Shown in pieces: positions 22,340 through 33,868 of a stretch of DNA of 64,000 nucleotides. Under the pieces are notes generated by a model that was not told the origin of the DNA, searched no databases, and was given only the letters and a program-made list of their open reading frames with translations. Made by a program: the position numbers and the translations under genes. The DNA is from Fallopia convolvulus (taxonomy: Eukaryota > Streptophyta > Magnoliopsida > Caryophyllales > Polygonaceae): the NCBI GenBank assembly GCA_964016875.1, contig OZ024737.1:36023683-36087682 (forward strand), given 5' to 3'. Positions within the stretch are counted from its first letter, which is position 1. Every line of letters starts with the position of its first letter.

Positions 22340-23280
22340 ATTGACTAGGGGTGGTATATCCATCCTCTTCCTCTCCTTTGTAGATGACATCATGTTTTTT
22401 GTAAAGACAAATCAAAACTCTTGTAACAAGATTCACCAAATCATAGAATATTATTGTGCATATTAGGGGAAAACATAAATTATAATAAATTAGCTTTTCA
22501 AGTAACATCCAAGGTTAAGAACCAACAAAAATGACAAATTCAAAAATGTTTTGGGAATCTCTAACATGACTTTGTCAAATAAATACCTAGAGTACCCAAA
22601 TATCAATGGATAAGTTGATAAAACCATCTTTTAAATCATGGTTATAAATAAAAAAATAACTAACAAGTATAAAGCTAAACTAACTAATCCAAGAAGGAAG
22701 AACAACCTTAATTAAGTCAGATCTCGTAGTTAAACCATTATATACTATGCAAATATTCATCCTACTAGGTAAGGTACAAAGAGTCAAACCAAATCAATAG
22801 ATCCTTCTTTTTCAACAAATATATATTATCTACAAACTATTAATTGCTTTAGACAATATTTGTAAGTCACCTAACAAAGGTGGAATGGGGCTTTGCAAAG
22901 CTATGGATATGAAACAAGCTCTAAAAACAAAACTTTTATGGAATTTTTGGCAAAATTAAATGACATATAGGTCAAATTATGAATGAAAAGTATCTTCATG
23001 ATGTCCATGTACTAGATTATTCCATATATATATATATATATATATTGGTAATGAGGTAAGTGTATGGGACTCAAAGATACATTTTGAAAAAAGTTAATAT
23101 GGCAAATAGGAGATAGAAGAATTGTGAAATTTTGGAAATTGTAATAGTTAATCTCCCACTCCCTATTAGATTTATATCCGGAATCCAACCAAATCAATAT
23201 TGAGTTTGAGATTGTTAACTTCATTGACCATAACAAAGAATATAAGGAAGTTGAATTATATTGCAAACTACCTAACAACC
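22340..23280 (+). pseudogene. Decayed LINE reverse transcriptase fragment
   Basis: In interrupted plus-strand frames I can read LSFVDDIMFFVKTNQNS with the RT catalytic FVDD, then a LGISNMTLSNKYLEYP block, and later GGMGLCKAMDMKQALKTKLL followed by EKYLHDVHV. These are in the normal ORF2 order. There are many stops and shifts, so this is an old remnant distinct from the LINE at 1-9492. Confidence 0.75.
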
Positions 23281-23406
23281 AGATTCATGATAGACTTTAC
23301 AAGCATCCTAGCCAAATGGTTGGCTTTTAACCTCCTCTTCTATGGAATTAATCTCAATTAATACGAAATAAATAGATTGAATCTATAATTGGATATGGAA
23401 ACTCGA

Positions 23407-24906
23407 TGTTGATAGGGTTTCTCGACCAACAAATAAATTTGTAAGTCAAGACCCCGCTGAGTACAGTGGAGTCAGGATCGTTCCACATGAAGCAAGGTTG
23501 TTTGTCTATCAATCTAATAAAAATTAAATAAAATCAAGCAAAACACTCACGAGATGCCTCGTTAACGACCTTGTCAGGATCGTTACCGAACCACCGAACA
23601 CAAAAATACTAACTAACGACCTAATTAAATTCCTAATTAATACTCGGTACCGAAGCAAGTATTCAGCAACGAAGATTTATCAGAAATAATTCAATAAAAA
23701 CAAAAATCTAGGATAAGGGACACCACAACATAGCCAAGCATAAGAATTCGTAAGAAGATAAGATCATGCCTTTAAATAGATAGAGTCATCAACTTTCATT
23801 GACTTAACAAGTAAATTAATCTACTTTCATAAACTAACTCACTCAATTGCTTGTTTTGGATCTAAAGCTTGAAACTTTCGTTTTTAAACAATATCAACCT
23901 TCAAGTTACTAACTTTCTCTTTCAATCAAGTTAAAACTCAAATTACCTCAACTCCCGTTTCGGTATTAAGCACAACAAACAATCTCAATAAAGATTAAAA
24001 GGCATTCAACACACAATCTTACTCATCAAACATGCTCAACTATGTCGGGCTTAACCCCGACCCTAGAAAAATAGACTACTCACTATTCATGATTAAGAAA
24101 CTAAAAACTTCAATAAAAACAAACATTGAAACAAAACTCAAACTTAAATTAATAACAAAAATATCGTCTTACAGAGATTCAGAAGAAAACTAAAACAAAA
24201 CATGCACCGAACCACAAACTCGACAAACGAACCTCGGAAACCGTCGTTACCGAATTCCGATCCGGTTCTCTCTCCTTCGGCCTTCCTCCAAATCTTCCCC
24301 AAAACTAGATCTAAAATTCAACTCCAAAATTAAGCCCCCCCTTTTCTATGCTAGATAGAAGGGTATTTATACTAGAAAATCCTAAAAAAGCTAAAAGATA
24401 AGAACTTTCCTAAAAAGATAGAAAGAATCTCTAAAAGATAGAAATAAAATCTAGAAAGATATTAAACCCTAAAATACATATTCTAATAACCCATAAAGAT
24501 TCTAAAAAGATACTCAACCGATACGGAAATAAATTCCCGCTCAGGATCGGTGAATAATAAAATAATACTCCGAAATCTTTCTCTTCGTGGTCTCGTTAAC
24601 GACCCTTCACAGCCTCGTTAACGAGCCTTGGGTTTGTTTTCTTCAACACCTCCTCTTGTACTTCGAGCTTTGACTTCTTAAATCTTGCACCTTCCCGTCC
24701 TTCACTGAGATGCTCCAAATTTAGCTCCATTTAGCTCCTTTTCTTACTAAAACCTGCAAAATACACAAAATAGCGTAGATTCCACTCTTTTCGTAGATTT
24801 ATGCAAAACTATCTAAAAATACTCAAAACAAAACCTAAACTAGACAAAACTAATCCTAATAAGCAAAGAAAACCTATCAAAAACTATACTAAAAATGCGA
24901 ACATCA
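23407..24906 (-). repeat. Gypsy 3' LTR
   Basis: 1500 bp, nearly identical to 34910-36429 apart from scattered substitutions and small indels. It contains three CGTTAACG palindromes (23560, 24594, 24616). On the left it abuts the target duplication CTCGA. Confidence 0.93.
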
Positions 24907-25939
24907 AAATACCCCATACTTAGACTTGCTTGTCCTCAAGCAATAAACAAGATACTAACCAAAACCAAAACAAATCATGTTTATCAAGACATAGCCATCT
25001 TCAAAAAGCGACATCTACACATAAGAAAATTATAGCAAAAGACTATTAACATCCTTACACATATATGCACTTAAATAGACATAAAATAATACAATCCAAC
25101 CTCTCAAGGGATATAATGTGTTTCTCTCAACTCTCAAGTGTTTGGGCTTATAATTTCAATCTCTCAACTCATCCTATATACAAAAACTCATAGAAATTGG
25201 AACTTATATCACCAATACTCTCCACCCAAGATTTGTCAAAACAAGCAAAGAATCATCAAGAGAACTTAGGCTCAATGAAAAACTTCATAGAAGTTTCCAT
25301 TCGGCCGGGTTGTAATGGGGCTTGGTAATAACAATAGGGCGTGGAAATATTTGGTCATGTGTAAAGAGAGTAATATGTATAAAGAGAGTAAATCACACAA
25401 AAAAGAAGAGGGATTTATAAATGTTCTCCCTATAAGGCCAAAAATTTCTCACAAGGTAGGTTTTGTTGGATTGCATCATCTATGCTATAAAGTATATGTG
25501 CTCAATTTCATCTAATGCTATTCTCTTCTAAAAATAATAATTTAAATTTAAAAAATCCGGCTATACTTTCAAAGACATATTTGCAAGGAATTATATGATT
25601 AAACTAGTGATTGCTATCATAGAACTTTAAGAAGGGATATCTATCAATTCTAAACTCTTTTTGGATTTTTAAATTTTTTAATTTTTTTTTGTTTTTTCGA
25701 TTTTTTTTTCTTTTCAATTTAAAAGAAATAACAACTACATAGAACACAAAAACACCTAGGACATAATTTTTCTACTTTCTTCCCACCCCATACTTAAAAT
25801 TACAGTGTCCCCACTGTAAGAAAAATAAGAAGAAGAGGGAAAAGAAATAGAAAACAAAACAAAAAATTAAAAAGAAAAAGAAAAACATAAAACTTACAAA
25901 AGTGGAAACAAGGAAAGGAAACTTCATCTTTGAGCTTGA
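24907..25939 (-). other. Gypsy 3' non-coding region and polypurine tract
   Basis: Between the last ORF and the 3' LTR. The minus-strand sequence AGTATGGGGTATTT next to the LTR (24907-24920) is the likely polypurine tract. A second copy of its core lies at 25785-25794. Long homopurine/homopyrimidine runs occupy 25660-25900. No ORF with recognisable content. Confidence 0.6.
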
Positions 25940-26233
25940 TCAACGGTTCGGTGGAGGAAAGTAGTGCTCAAAGTTCCCCATGAAGTCATACATCGTCCTC
26001 CAACGCTCAGCATCCTCCGCCTCTCTCTGACGTTGTCGCTCGTCCTCCATCGACATGCGAGCGGAATAGACGGTTTCCCATCTATCCATCCTCCGATGAA
26101 TGTGATCGGTCTGGAGGTGAAGCTGCTGCATTCGTGCAGAAAGATCCTCGGCCCATGGTGGTGGTATGCTCGATCCTGCGTACTCGGGCTGAGGAGGTGG
26201 TGGGTAGTGAGGCTGGAAATGGTCTTGATACAT
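25940..26233 (-). pseudogene. C-terminal part of the Athila-type extra ORF, other frame
   Basis: About 97 codons from the ATG at 26233-26231. It has a Pro-rich start (HFQPHYPPPPQPEY) followed by a charged helix likely to form a coiled coil (SARMSMEDERQRQREAEDAE) and an ending FPPPNR. It is joined to the preceding ORF by TGATG. The amino-acid character continues that ORF (HFQP...PPP in both), so the most economical reading is a single ORF broken by a frameshift rather than a second cistron. Confidence 0.55.
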
Positions 26234-27549
26234 CACCGGTTGTAAGGCATTAAGCCATATGCATGAGGGTCGACAGGAGCTGGTGGAGGGTCGACAGAAG
26301 CTTGCGGCACCTCGTTAACGAAGTTGGTTGCCTCGTTAACAGTGTTGGGCGGTGGCTGGAAATGGTCGTTAACGACCCTGGTTGGCTCGTCGACGAAGAT
26401 GTTGCCTCCTAATTCCTCCGTCTCCATGTCTTCTTCTGTAAAGTTGAGCTCCTCAGTGCCGCCCTCGGTGTCGGCTTCCTCGGTGTCATTGCCTACTACC
26501 TCGGTATCCTCTTGCTCATCTTCTTCTTCATATTCGTCCACGTCGTCTCGCTCAAACCGGGTGTGACATGGCCTAAGTGAGAGCTCATCCTCCGGTTTTG
26601 GCTCCAATGGGTAAGGCTGGCCCGTCCACACTTCGTACCAATTCGGTACGTAGAGTAGCTCGTACATGTCGAGGGAAGGTATGACTATTTGATCTTGAAC
26701 CTTCACCTTGTAGCCTCCCTCGGCTTGCACGAAAATCCCGGCACTATACCAATAGTTCTTGTTGAGGAGTTGAGCGTGGGCCGGTGTGTAGCGAGTGAGA
26801 TCCACTCCAAGATTCTTAGCCAAGAGGCTAACCAAATTGCCACACCACACCTCCTTGGACTTGTGGGACTTCTCGACATAGTAGAGCCATTCGTACTCCA
26901 AATTCAAGGGGCCGGGCTCCTCGAAGAGGATGGTGCGGAAGCAAGCGACCTCCGCTCTTGTAGACCGGTTCAACTCTTTCTTCGGCCAAAATGTTGCGGC
27001 GAGGACTCTCAAGATAATCCGAAAGATGGGGTTGACTATGGTTGCCCCGGATAGCGCCGCGGTAGAGGATTGAACCTCTCCGGTGATGTAGCTCCAAGTG
27101 CGGGTCACTCGGTAGTCCTTCAAGCTATAGTCTCTAGACGGGTTTGGGAGCTCCAAGATTGCATTGAACTCCGCCATGGTGAAGTCGCGGTCCTCGTTAC
27201 CGAGCCGGAACCGAATGCGTCCCGGCGAGATCTTGGACGAGAAGTTGGTCTCCAAGGTGGCCAAGAACTCGGATGTGAGGGCCGGATAATGTGGCAAGCT
27301 CTCTTGCTTCAATAAGTGTGCGGCCCCAAGGATGATGAAGGCGTCCTTGACATCCGTGTAGATGCCCGTAGAGACGGCGCTAGACTTCGAGAACCATCGG
27401 GTGTAATGGTCCTTCTCCAAAAAATCCCGGTAGCGCCGTACTTGGCTTTGGCTGCTCAAAATCACATCGTCCACACGGGGTGGAGATGGAGACCTGTGGT
27501 TCCTCCTCTTCTTCTGGGCTCGGGTGGTGGGTCTGCTTGAACTAGCCAT
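26233..27549 (-). CDS. ATHILA ORF-1-type protein downstream of pol
   Basis: 438 residues in the position where Athila-like elements carry their extra, sometimes called env-like, ORF. It starts MASSSRPTTRAQKKRRNHR (basic). A globular part follows at about residues 40-300 with FLATLETNFSSKISPGRIRF, FTMAEFNAILELP and YSAGIFVQAEGGYKVK. An acidic stretch (DEYEEEDEQEDTE) and a V-N-D/E-rich tail come last. I match the globular part to the ATHILA ORF-1 family from memory. I see no signal peptide or transmembrane segment, so an envelope role is not supported by the sequence. Confidence 0.65.
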   Translation of the reverse strand: MASSSRPTTRAQKKRRNHRSPSPPRVDDVILSSQSQVRRYRDFLEKDHYTRWFSKSSAVSTGIYTDVKDAFIILGAAHLLKQESLPHYPALTSEFLATLETNFSSKISPGRIRFRLGNEDRDFTMAEFNAILELPNPSRDYSLKDYRVTRTWSYITGEVQSSTAALSGATIVNPIFRIILRVLAATFWPKKELNRSTRAEVACFRTILFEEPGPLNLEYEWLYYVEKSHKSKEVWCGNLVSLLAKNLGVDLTRYTPAHAQLLNKNYWYSAGIFVQAEGGYKVKVQDQIVIPSLDMYELLYVPNWYEVWTGQPYPLEPKPEDELSLRPCHTRFERDDVDEYEEEDEQEDTEVVGNDTEEADTEGGTEELNFTEEDMETEELGGNIFVDEPTRVVNDHFQPPPNTVNEATNFVNEVPQASVDPPPAPVDPHAYGLMPYNR

Positions 27550-28763
27550 GGATCCTACAAAATAATCGAAAATTTTCCAAGATAAGATCCACTCAAAAAT
27601 AATAGGTATGAGACCCCATACTTGGTCTCAAAATTAACCTCGGATTTATTCATAAACTACCCAATTGGGTTGTTCACGAGTTTGGGCTCGGATCAATCAT
27701 TGATGAAGTGCAGGGTCGTTAACGAGCCTGGGTGGGTCGTTAACGACCCGCCGAGAGCAAAACCAGAAATTTCCGAGATTAAATCTACCTCTAATTCAGC
27801 ACAAATCAAGCATGCAATCTTCTATTATTCTCCACAAATCCCCTGTAGGGTAAAAGCACCCCATACTTACTCAATTACCCATCCCAAACATGCTAAAAAT
27901 TTCCCGGAATTTTGACATGCAAAGTTCGAATTTTTAGATATAGAACAAGAAAAATCCATGCTTTCCTAACTAAAGGTATACAATAGCAAATCTAACATGA
28001 ATCATCTTTCCTAAAACATAAACAACTAAGCACAATTAAGAATTTTTAGAACGGATTTAAGCATGCTCATCGATCTCCCTAATAATCATGATTCAAGATA
28101 TGAAATTTAACCCTATAAATAATCAATCATGCAATTTCAAGCAAGGGTTTAGAAATCATACCGGATAACCGAGAATTAAAAGAACAAGGGTCGGAATCGG
28201 GGTAGTTAACGAGCTCGTCGTCGATGGTGAATGGCTTCCGAACTCCGGTAACGATGGTGTCTCTGGTGGTCGTTAGCGTGGTATTTCCGACTCGGTGGGA
28301 GAGAAGAGAAAGGGATTGAGAGAGTTTTGGGTTTGAGAGTGAATGTTTGGAGAGATTGTGGTAGAATTTTGGGAGGGGTAGAAGGGTTTTTATAGGAGGG
28401 GTAAGGATAGAAGGGGGGTGGCAGCTAGGGTTAGAAAAATTAACTAGGTTAGAATTACTTACCTGCCCCGTATTGTGACGAATCGGGTCGTCCGAACCGG
28501 GTCGTTAACGACCCTGGGTAGGTCGTTAACGAGCCACCGTAGCCTTCTTGAGTGAATTTTCGACCCCTTTTTTCCTGAAATCTTGTTAGCTCAAAAATCT
28601 TATTTCTATCCTATTTAAAACTAAAAAGGAAAATAAAAGAAAGCTAAGAAATAATCTAAAAAGAAAAATAAAAATAAAATAAAATAAAATAAACCTATTC
28701 TAAAAAGGGGGGTGCCTCCCGTAAGCGCTATGTTTAACGTCGTTAGCCCGACGAGCTCTCTTG
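27550..28763 (-). other. Gypsy spacer between integrase and the extra ORF
   Basis: Non-coding spacer. It holds four CGTTAACG palindromes in two close pairs (27717/27738 and 28503/28524), two ACCCCATACT motifs (27613, 27858) and an A-rich run near 28640-28700. It may carry a promoter or splice acceptor for the extra ORF, but none can be proved from sequence. Confidence 0.5.
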
Positions 28764-30120
28764 CTAGTCTTGTGGTGTGAGAGCCATGGTGACTCTTATC
28801 TCCTCATTTGGATCAGGCTGCTCATGGAATTTCTTCAACCGGTGTCCATTAACTTTGAAAATGACGCCTCGGTTGTCAGTCAACTCTACTACTCCGTGAG
28901 GATAAATGTGATGAACCATAAATGGCCCACTCCATCGTGTCCTTAGCTTCCCTGGGAATAATCGGAGTCTAGAATTGAAGAGAAGTACCTTATCGCCGAT
29001 ATGGTAAGTTTTGGGCACCAATTTTCGGTCATGCCACCTTTTGGTGCGCTCCTTGTAGATTTCAGCATTTTCGTACGCCTTCAACCTCAATTCTTCTAAT
29101 GCTTGCAAGTCCATGAATCTTTTTGCTTCGGCCGTGTCGAGGTTCATGTTGAGCTCCTTGAGAGCCCATAGCGCTTTATGCTCAATTTCGACCGGTAAAT
29201 GACATGCCTTGCCATACACTAGATTATAGGGGGTGGTACGTAGAGGCGTCTTGTATGCTGTCCTATATGCCCATAGAGCGTCATCCAATTTGGAGGACCA
29301 ATCCTTTCTAGAACGGGAAATTGTCTTCTCTAATATGCTCTTTATTTGCCTGTTTGAAACTTCAAATTGGCCACTTGTTTGGGGATGGTAGGGTGTTGCC
29401 ACCCGATGAGATACCCCATACTTAGCCAAAAGGGCTTCAAAACTTCGCTTAAAGAAATGGGAGCCACCATCACTGATAAGTACTCTAGGAACGCCGAATC
29501 TGGGGAAAATATTGGTCTTGATGAATTTAGCAACAGTCTTGACGTCGTTGGTCCTTGTAGCAACAGCTTCCACCCACTTGGAAACATAATCAACTGCAAC
29601 TAAGATGTACTTGTAGGGTCCTGAGGCGGGAAACGGTCCCATGAAATCAATGCCCCATACATCAAATAGCTCAACTTCTAATATCCCAGTTAGTGGATTC
29701 TCATGTCTCCAAGTTATGTTGCCTGAGCGTTGACATCCATCACATGATGTCACATAAGCTTGCACATCTTTGAACATGGTGGGCCAATAGAGACCACTTT
29801 GAAGAATCTTCGCAGTAGTCTTGAATCCTTTTGCATGACCTCCAGTTGGCAGTGTGTGGCATTGACGGATCACGTTTTCAATCTCCTCTTCTGGGATACA
29901 ACGCCTAAAGAGGTGATCACTTCCTTGTTTAAACAAGTAGGGATCGTCCTAGTAGTATTGTTTCACATCATGGAGAAATTTCTTCTTCTTTTGTGGGGTA
30001 AGGCCCTCGGGAATTACGCCTCCTACGAGATAGTTAGCGAAATCCGCAAACCAAGGAGCTTTTGGCCCTCTAATAGCATGGATTGATATTGAGGAAGAAG
30101 AAATTGAAGAAGGAGAGGGG
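28764..30120 (-). pseudogene. Gypsy integrase with one nonsense codon
   Basis: Integrase with an HHCC zinc finger (CHTLPTGGH...CDGCQRSG) and the DDE residues in VWGIDFMGPF, VLISDGGSHF and GQFEVSNRQIK, plus a C-terminal domain ending in KKFHEQPDPNEE. The frame continues upstream of the ATG at 29936 as APWFADFANYLVGG and FLHDVKQYY, then meets TAG 29949-29951 just before DDPYLFKQ. Relatives have Trp at this position, so this is probably TGG to TAG. The stretch from 29936 to 28764 (390 codons) is uninterrupted. Confidence 0.9.
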
Positions 30121-30124
30121 GTGG

Positions 30125-30147
30125 ATGATGGGGGCGGACACAAGGGC
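30125..30147. repeat. 23-bp templated filler copy at an RNase H deletion
   Basis: ATGATGGGGGCGGACACAAGGGC at 30125-30147 is an exact second copy of 30248-30270. The original copy lies inside RNase H coding (VSAPIM). The second sits at the junction where RNase H sequence stops and the integrase-proximal sequence begins. Confidence 0.85.
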
Positions 30148-30425
30148 GTGGAGTTTCTTGTCCTTCCGTTGCCCTAAAACTGCACCAACTGCATAGTCAC
30201 TGGCATCGCACATGATCTCAAAGGGTAATGTCCAGTCTGGGGACTGCATGATGGGGGCGGACACAAGGGCAACTCTTAACCTGTAAAATGCTTCAAGACA
30301 TTCTGGGGACAGCTCAAACACTACATCTTTCATTAGTAGGTTAGTCAAAGGTTTAGCTATCTTAGAAAAATCTTGAATAAATCGCCTGTAAAAGCCAGCA
30401 TGCCCTAAAAAACTCCTAATATCTC
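30148..30425 (-). pseudogene. Gypsy RNase H, N-terminal half only
   Basis: After a one-base shift near 30440 the frame resumes with FLGHAGFYRRFIQDFSKIAK, LSPECLEAFYRLRVALVSAP and the RNase H start FEIMCDASDYAVGAVLGQR. Homology ends at KDKKLHA (about 30150). The remaining RNase H and the connection to integrase are missing and replaced by filler, so the domain cannot be active. Confidence 0.85.
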
Positions 30426-31256
30426 TTACAGAAGAGGGGGAGGTAGTTTTTCAATAAGCTCAATTTTTGCCTTATTTACTTCTATCCCTCTTTTAGAGAC
30501 AAGGTGTCCTAGTACTATCCCCTCTTGAACCATAAAGTGACACTTTTCCCAATTCAATACAAGATTGGTTTCTTCACATCTTTTAAGCACTCGTGCAAGG
30601 TTAGCAAGACAAGAATCAAATGAAGAACCATAAACAGAAAAATCATCCATAAAAACCTCTACAATATCCTCTATCATATCTGAAAAAATAGCCATCATAC
30701 ATCTTTGAAAAGTAGCAAGGGCATTGCAAAGCCCAAATGGCATTCTTTTGTAAGCAAAGGTTCCATAGGGACATGTAAAGGTTGTTTTCTCTTGGTCATC
30801 AGGATGAATGGGAATCTGCCAAAAGCCGCTATAGCCATCTAAATAACGGAAGTAATCATGCTGGGCTAAGCGTTCTAAAACCTGATCTATGAAAGGAAGC
30901 GGAAAATGATCTTTTCTAGTAGCACTATTGAGCTTCCTATAATCAATGCACATTCTCCAACTAGTGGTGGTTCTAGTCGGAATAAGCTCTCCCTTTTCAT
31001 TTTCTATCACAGTCATCCCCCCTTTCTTAGGGACTACATGGACCGGACTCACCCATTGGCTGTCCGAAATAGGAAATATAATCCCTGCATCAAGTAATTT
31101 AATAATTTCCTTTTTAACTACATCCTTCATATTAGGATTTAATCTACGTTGATGCTCTATGGTGAGTTTATGATTGTCCTCCATGTAAATCCTATGCATG
31201 CAAAGAGAAGGGGATATGCCAGTTATATCATCTAGGGAGTAGCCTATGGCTTTTCT
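30426..31256 (-). pseudogene. Gypsy reverse transcriptase
   Basis: RT homology starts right at the edge of the 0.7-kb insert with KAIGYSLDDITGISPSLC, then MHRIYMEDNHKL from the ATG at 31199. Motifs include HVVPKKGGMTV, WRMCIDYRKLNSAT, YLDGYSGFWQIPIHP, MPFGLCNALATFQRCM and catalytic VFMDDFSVYG, then VLGHLVSKRGIEV. The frame ends at 30426 because of a single-base shift in a C-run just after EKLPPP. The catalytic part is intact but cut off from protease by the insert. Confidence 0.92.
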
Positions 31257-31966
31257 AGTTGAATACCTTCTTTTTTTTTAGGTCTCGCTCGGCCGAAAAT
31301 GCTCCATCTGGATTCTTTCTTTTTGAATCTGTCGCAAATATGTGTTACGAGAACGGACATGACACAGCAAGTTGCTAGTATAACTTGCTCACACAGGGGT
31401 CTGAAAGAAAGAGGGAATTCATTGATAATGCCAAGCCCTCTCTGATCAAAGATGATTGTTTAGTCTTGATAACTGGGGAGAATGAGAGCCTGAAAACACT
31501 GTTTCATCCAGGCAGAGCTTTATCATTACCCCCTTTACTTGTGGGGACAGCAGGTCCAGCAACTCATTGATGGCTTGGTCCCTTGAAGCGCAAAAGATGG
31601 CCTAAGAGGAAAGTGCACACTAGGGGCATTGTTCCTCTTTACCTATAAGACAATGGGCATACCAGAGCATCCTCCCCAATCATCAAGAAGAAAGGTATTC
31701 CCCTATCCTCGAACGCCCAACCCTCTAACAGCTAGGGGCATCCCTCCACTGCCACTCCTTGCCCAGAGCCTTGACTTGAGCATTGTACAAGTGCTTAAGG
31801 CTCCTTCAAACCATGGCCACTCATATAATTCAAGGCTTGGAGGCAAGCTACCAGCGCCTATAGGCGAGAACTAGGCTTGGCTTGGTTAGTTGTGCCCGCT
31901 CATTCTGTCTCGCCAGCCTGCCGGCCCATGAATTCTTCCGAGCGGGCCGGGCGGACGGGGACCGTC
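31257..31966. other. Foreign ~710-bp insert in Gypsy pol, possibly organellar DNA
   Basis: Protease-side coding stops at VLRMH (31967) and RT-side coding resumes at KAIGYS (31256). The 710 bp between show no Gypsy homology and no terminal repeats. Base composition is much more balanced and locally GC-rich (31890-31960) than any neighbour. The texture resembles plant mitochondrial intergenic DNA, so a NUMT, perhaps of two joined fragments, is my best guess. A chimeric pol tail of about 26 residues reads into it. Confidence 0.5.
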
Positions 31967-33844
31967 GTGCATCCTAAGCACACTTAGGAGTTTTCCTACT
32001 TCTTCCTCTTTTAATCCAGCATTAATGATGACAGGAAGAGTAGAATTTGGGCCGAGGAATTCATACATGAGGGAATCTGGCAAGGGTTTAAGTGTTGGGG
32101 ACGGTTCGGCAGGAATTAGAATGGGCTCTTCTGGTTCCGTCTTCAACACTTCATGAAAGCTTTCAAAAGCTGAGATCTCGCCATCTTCGGCTAGGGTCGT
32201 TAACGAACCTGAGTGGGTCGTTAACGAGCCTGCATCTTCTGCCAGGAGAATCGGTAACGATGCTAGAGAACTCGTTACTGAGACTGCAGTGGTTATTTCT
32301 GCCCATCTTTGCCCTGAAATTTCATCATTGCATGCTGATCTTCCTATGGGGTCTCCACATTCAATGATCTCCTCGTGGGTGTAGAGCATCTTGACTTCAG
32401 CTTTGTCGGACTCCCTGGGTTGTTTGAATCTGAATTCCGTCACCTCATCCCCGATTTTGAAAGTTAGGAGTCCTCTCCTAACATCGATTATAGCTCCTGC
32501 TGTGGCGAGGAATGGTCTTCCCAAAATAATAGGCACAACTGGATCTTCGGGCATTGCCATCACGATGAAGTCATTAGGAACAAAGAAATTACCCACTTGA
32601 ACTGGGAAATCTTCTAGCAGCCCTGTTGGTTTGATGCAAGATCCGTCTGCCATATAAAGCCGCATGTTGACAGGCTCTAGTGGTCCCATATTTACTCTAG
32701 ACCAGATTGAGAGCGGAACAAGACTGACATTGGCACCAAGATCGCATAAAGCCTTGAACTTGTGGTTGCCTATGCCGATTGTGATTGCAAACCTCCCAGG
32801 ATCTCCAAGCTTTTCTGGAAGAGCTATGGATCTGACCTCGTCCTGCAACTCTGTAATAGATCTTTTCCTGCTAAGAATATCTTTCAAGAATTTTGTGTAA
32901 GCCGGCATTTCGCTTAGGGCCTCAGCGAATGGGATGGAAATATTAATGCCCTGAAGAATCTTAACGAAACGCTTGAACTTACTCTCAGTAGAGTCCATAG
33001 ATTTCTTAGTTGGAAATGGAAGAGTTTTCACCATTCTCGGAACCAAGTTAGGCTCGAGAGGTGAGAGTACCGGGTCGACATTGGGGTCGTTCGGTGTCCT
33101 CGGCGGGTCGTTACCGACCCTGATAGGGTCGTTAACTACCCTGGGATTGAGAGGAAGACTTGGTTTAGAGAACTTACCTGGGGTGGGATCGTCAGGAATC
33201 CTCGGAGCCTCGTCATCCTGGCTTGTAGGCTCGGTACTAGCTCTCGCTGGCTCGTTAACGAGCTGGCTGGCGAGATCTTTTTCCTCTTTCCTTTCAGCTT
33301 GAACTCTCTCCGGTAGTGTCTTCTCGCTTCTGAGGTGTACCGCTGCTATTTGGCCTCTAGGGTTCTCCTCGGGACGGCCCGGGAGTTGCCCTTGTGGTCT
33401 TGGAATCCGTGCAGCAAGGTCTCCTAGTTGGGAATCAACACTCCTCTTCCAAATATCGAACTCTCCCCATCTTTTATCCTGCCGGTTCAGCTTGGCTTGG
33501 ACTTCATCAACCTTGTTGTTCACTCCGTTGATGCTCTCTTTAATCTCCTGAACCCATGATGGCGTCTCCTGATGGCCTAGAGATCGATATGGTGCAGGTC
33601 GTCTATCTTGTGGGGGTCCTGTGTAATTGTGATTTGTATTCTGATTGCCCCATGGTTGATAGTTGTTTGACCTGTCATTATAATTAGGCTGGTTCCTGTA
33701 GGGTCCTCTCATGTAATTCATCTCAGCTATCGTCTTAGCGGTTCTAACCTGCTCAATGTTAGTGCAAGCAGAAGTACTATGTGCAGAAGAACCACATTCT
33801 TGACATGATTGAGAGGATTTCAGAAAACTTACCTGTTTCCTCAA
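31967..33844 (-). pseudogene. Gypsy gag C-terminus and protease
   Basis: Same frame as gag, downstream of TAA 33869. A CX2CX4HX4C zinc knuckle (CQECGSSAHSTSAC) is followed by an Asn/Tyr-rich tract and a linker with V-N-D/E repeats. The aspartic protease (FKALCDLGANVSLVPLSIW) lies near 32755, with DLGA as in Athila relatives, and VPIILGRPFLATAGA follows. The open frame runs on to 31886 only because it reads into the foreign insert. Confidence 0.9.
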
Positions 33845-33868
33845 ACGGTTGACCTCATCTTGTAAGAA

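Noticed and set aside
26324..27540. Plus-strand ORFs opposite the Athila-type ORF
   Set aside because: Low-complexity antisense translations (Ser-rich from the acidic stretch).
31629..31874. 81-codon plus ORF in the foreign insert
   Set aside because: Pro-rich chance frame in a balanced-composition segment; no domain and no start context.
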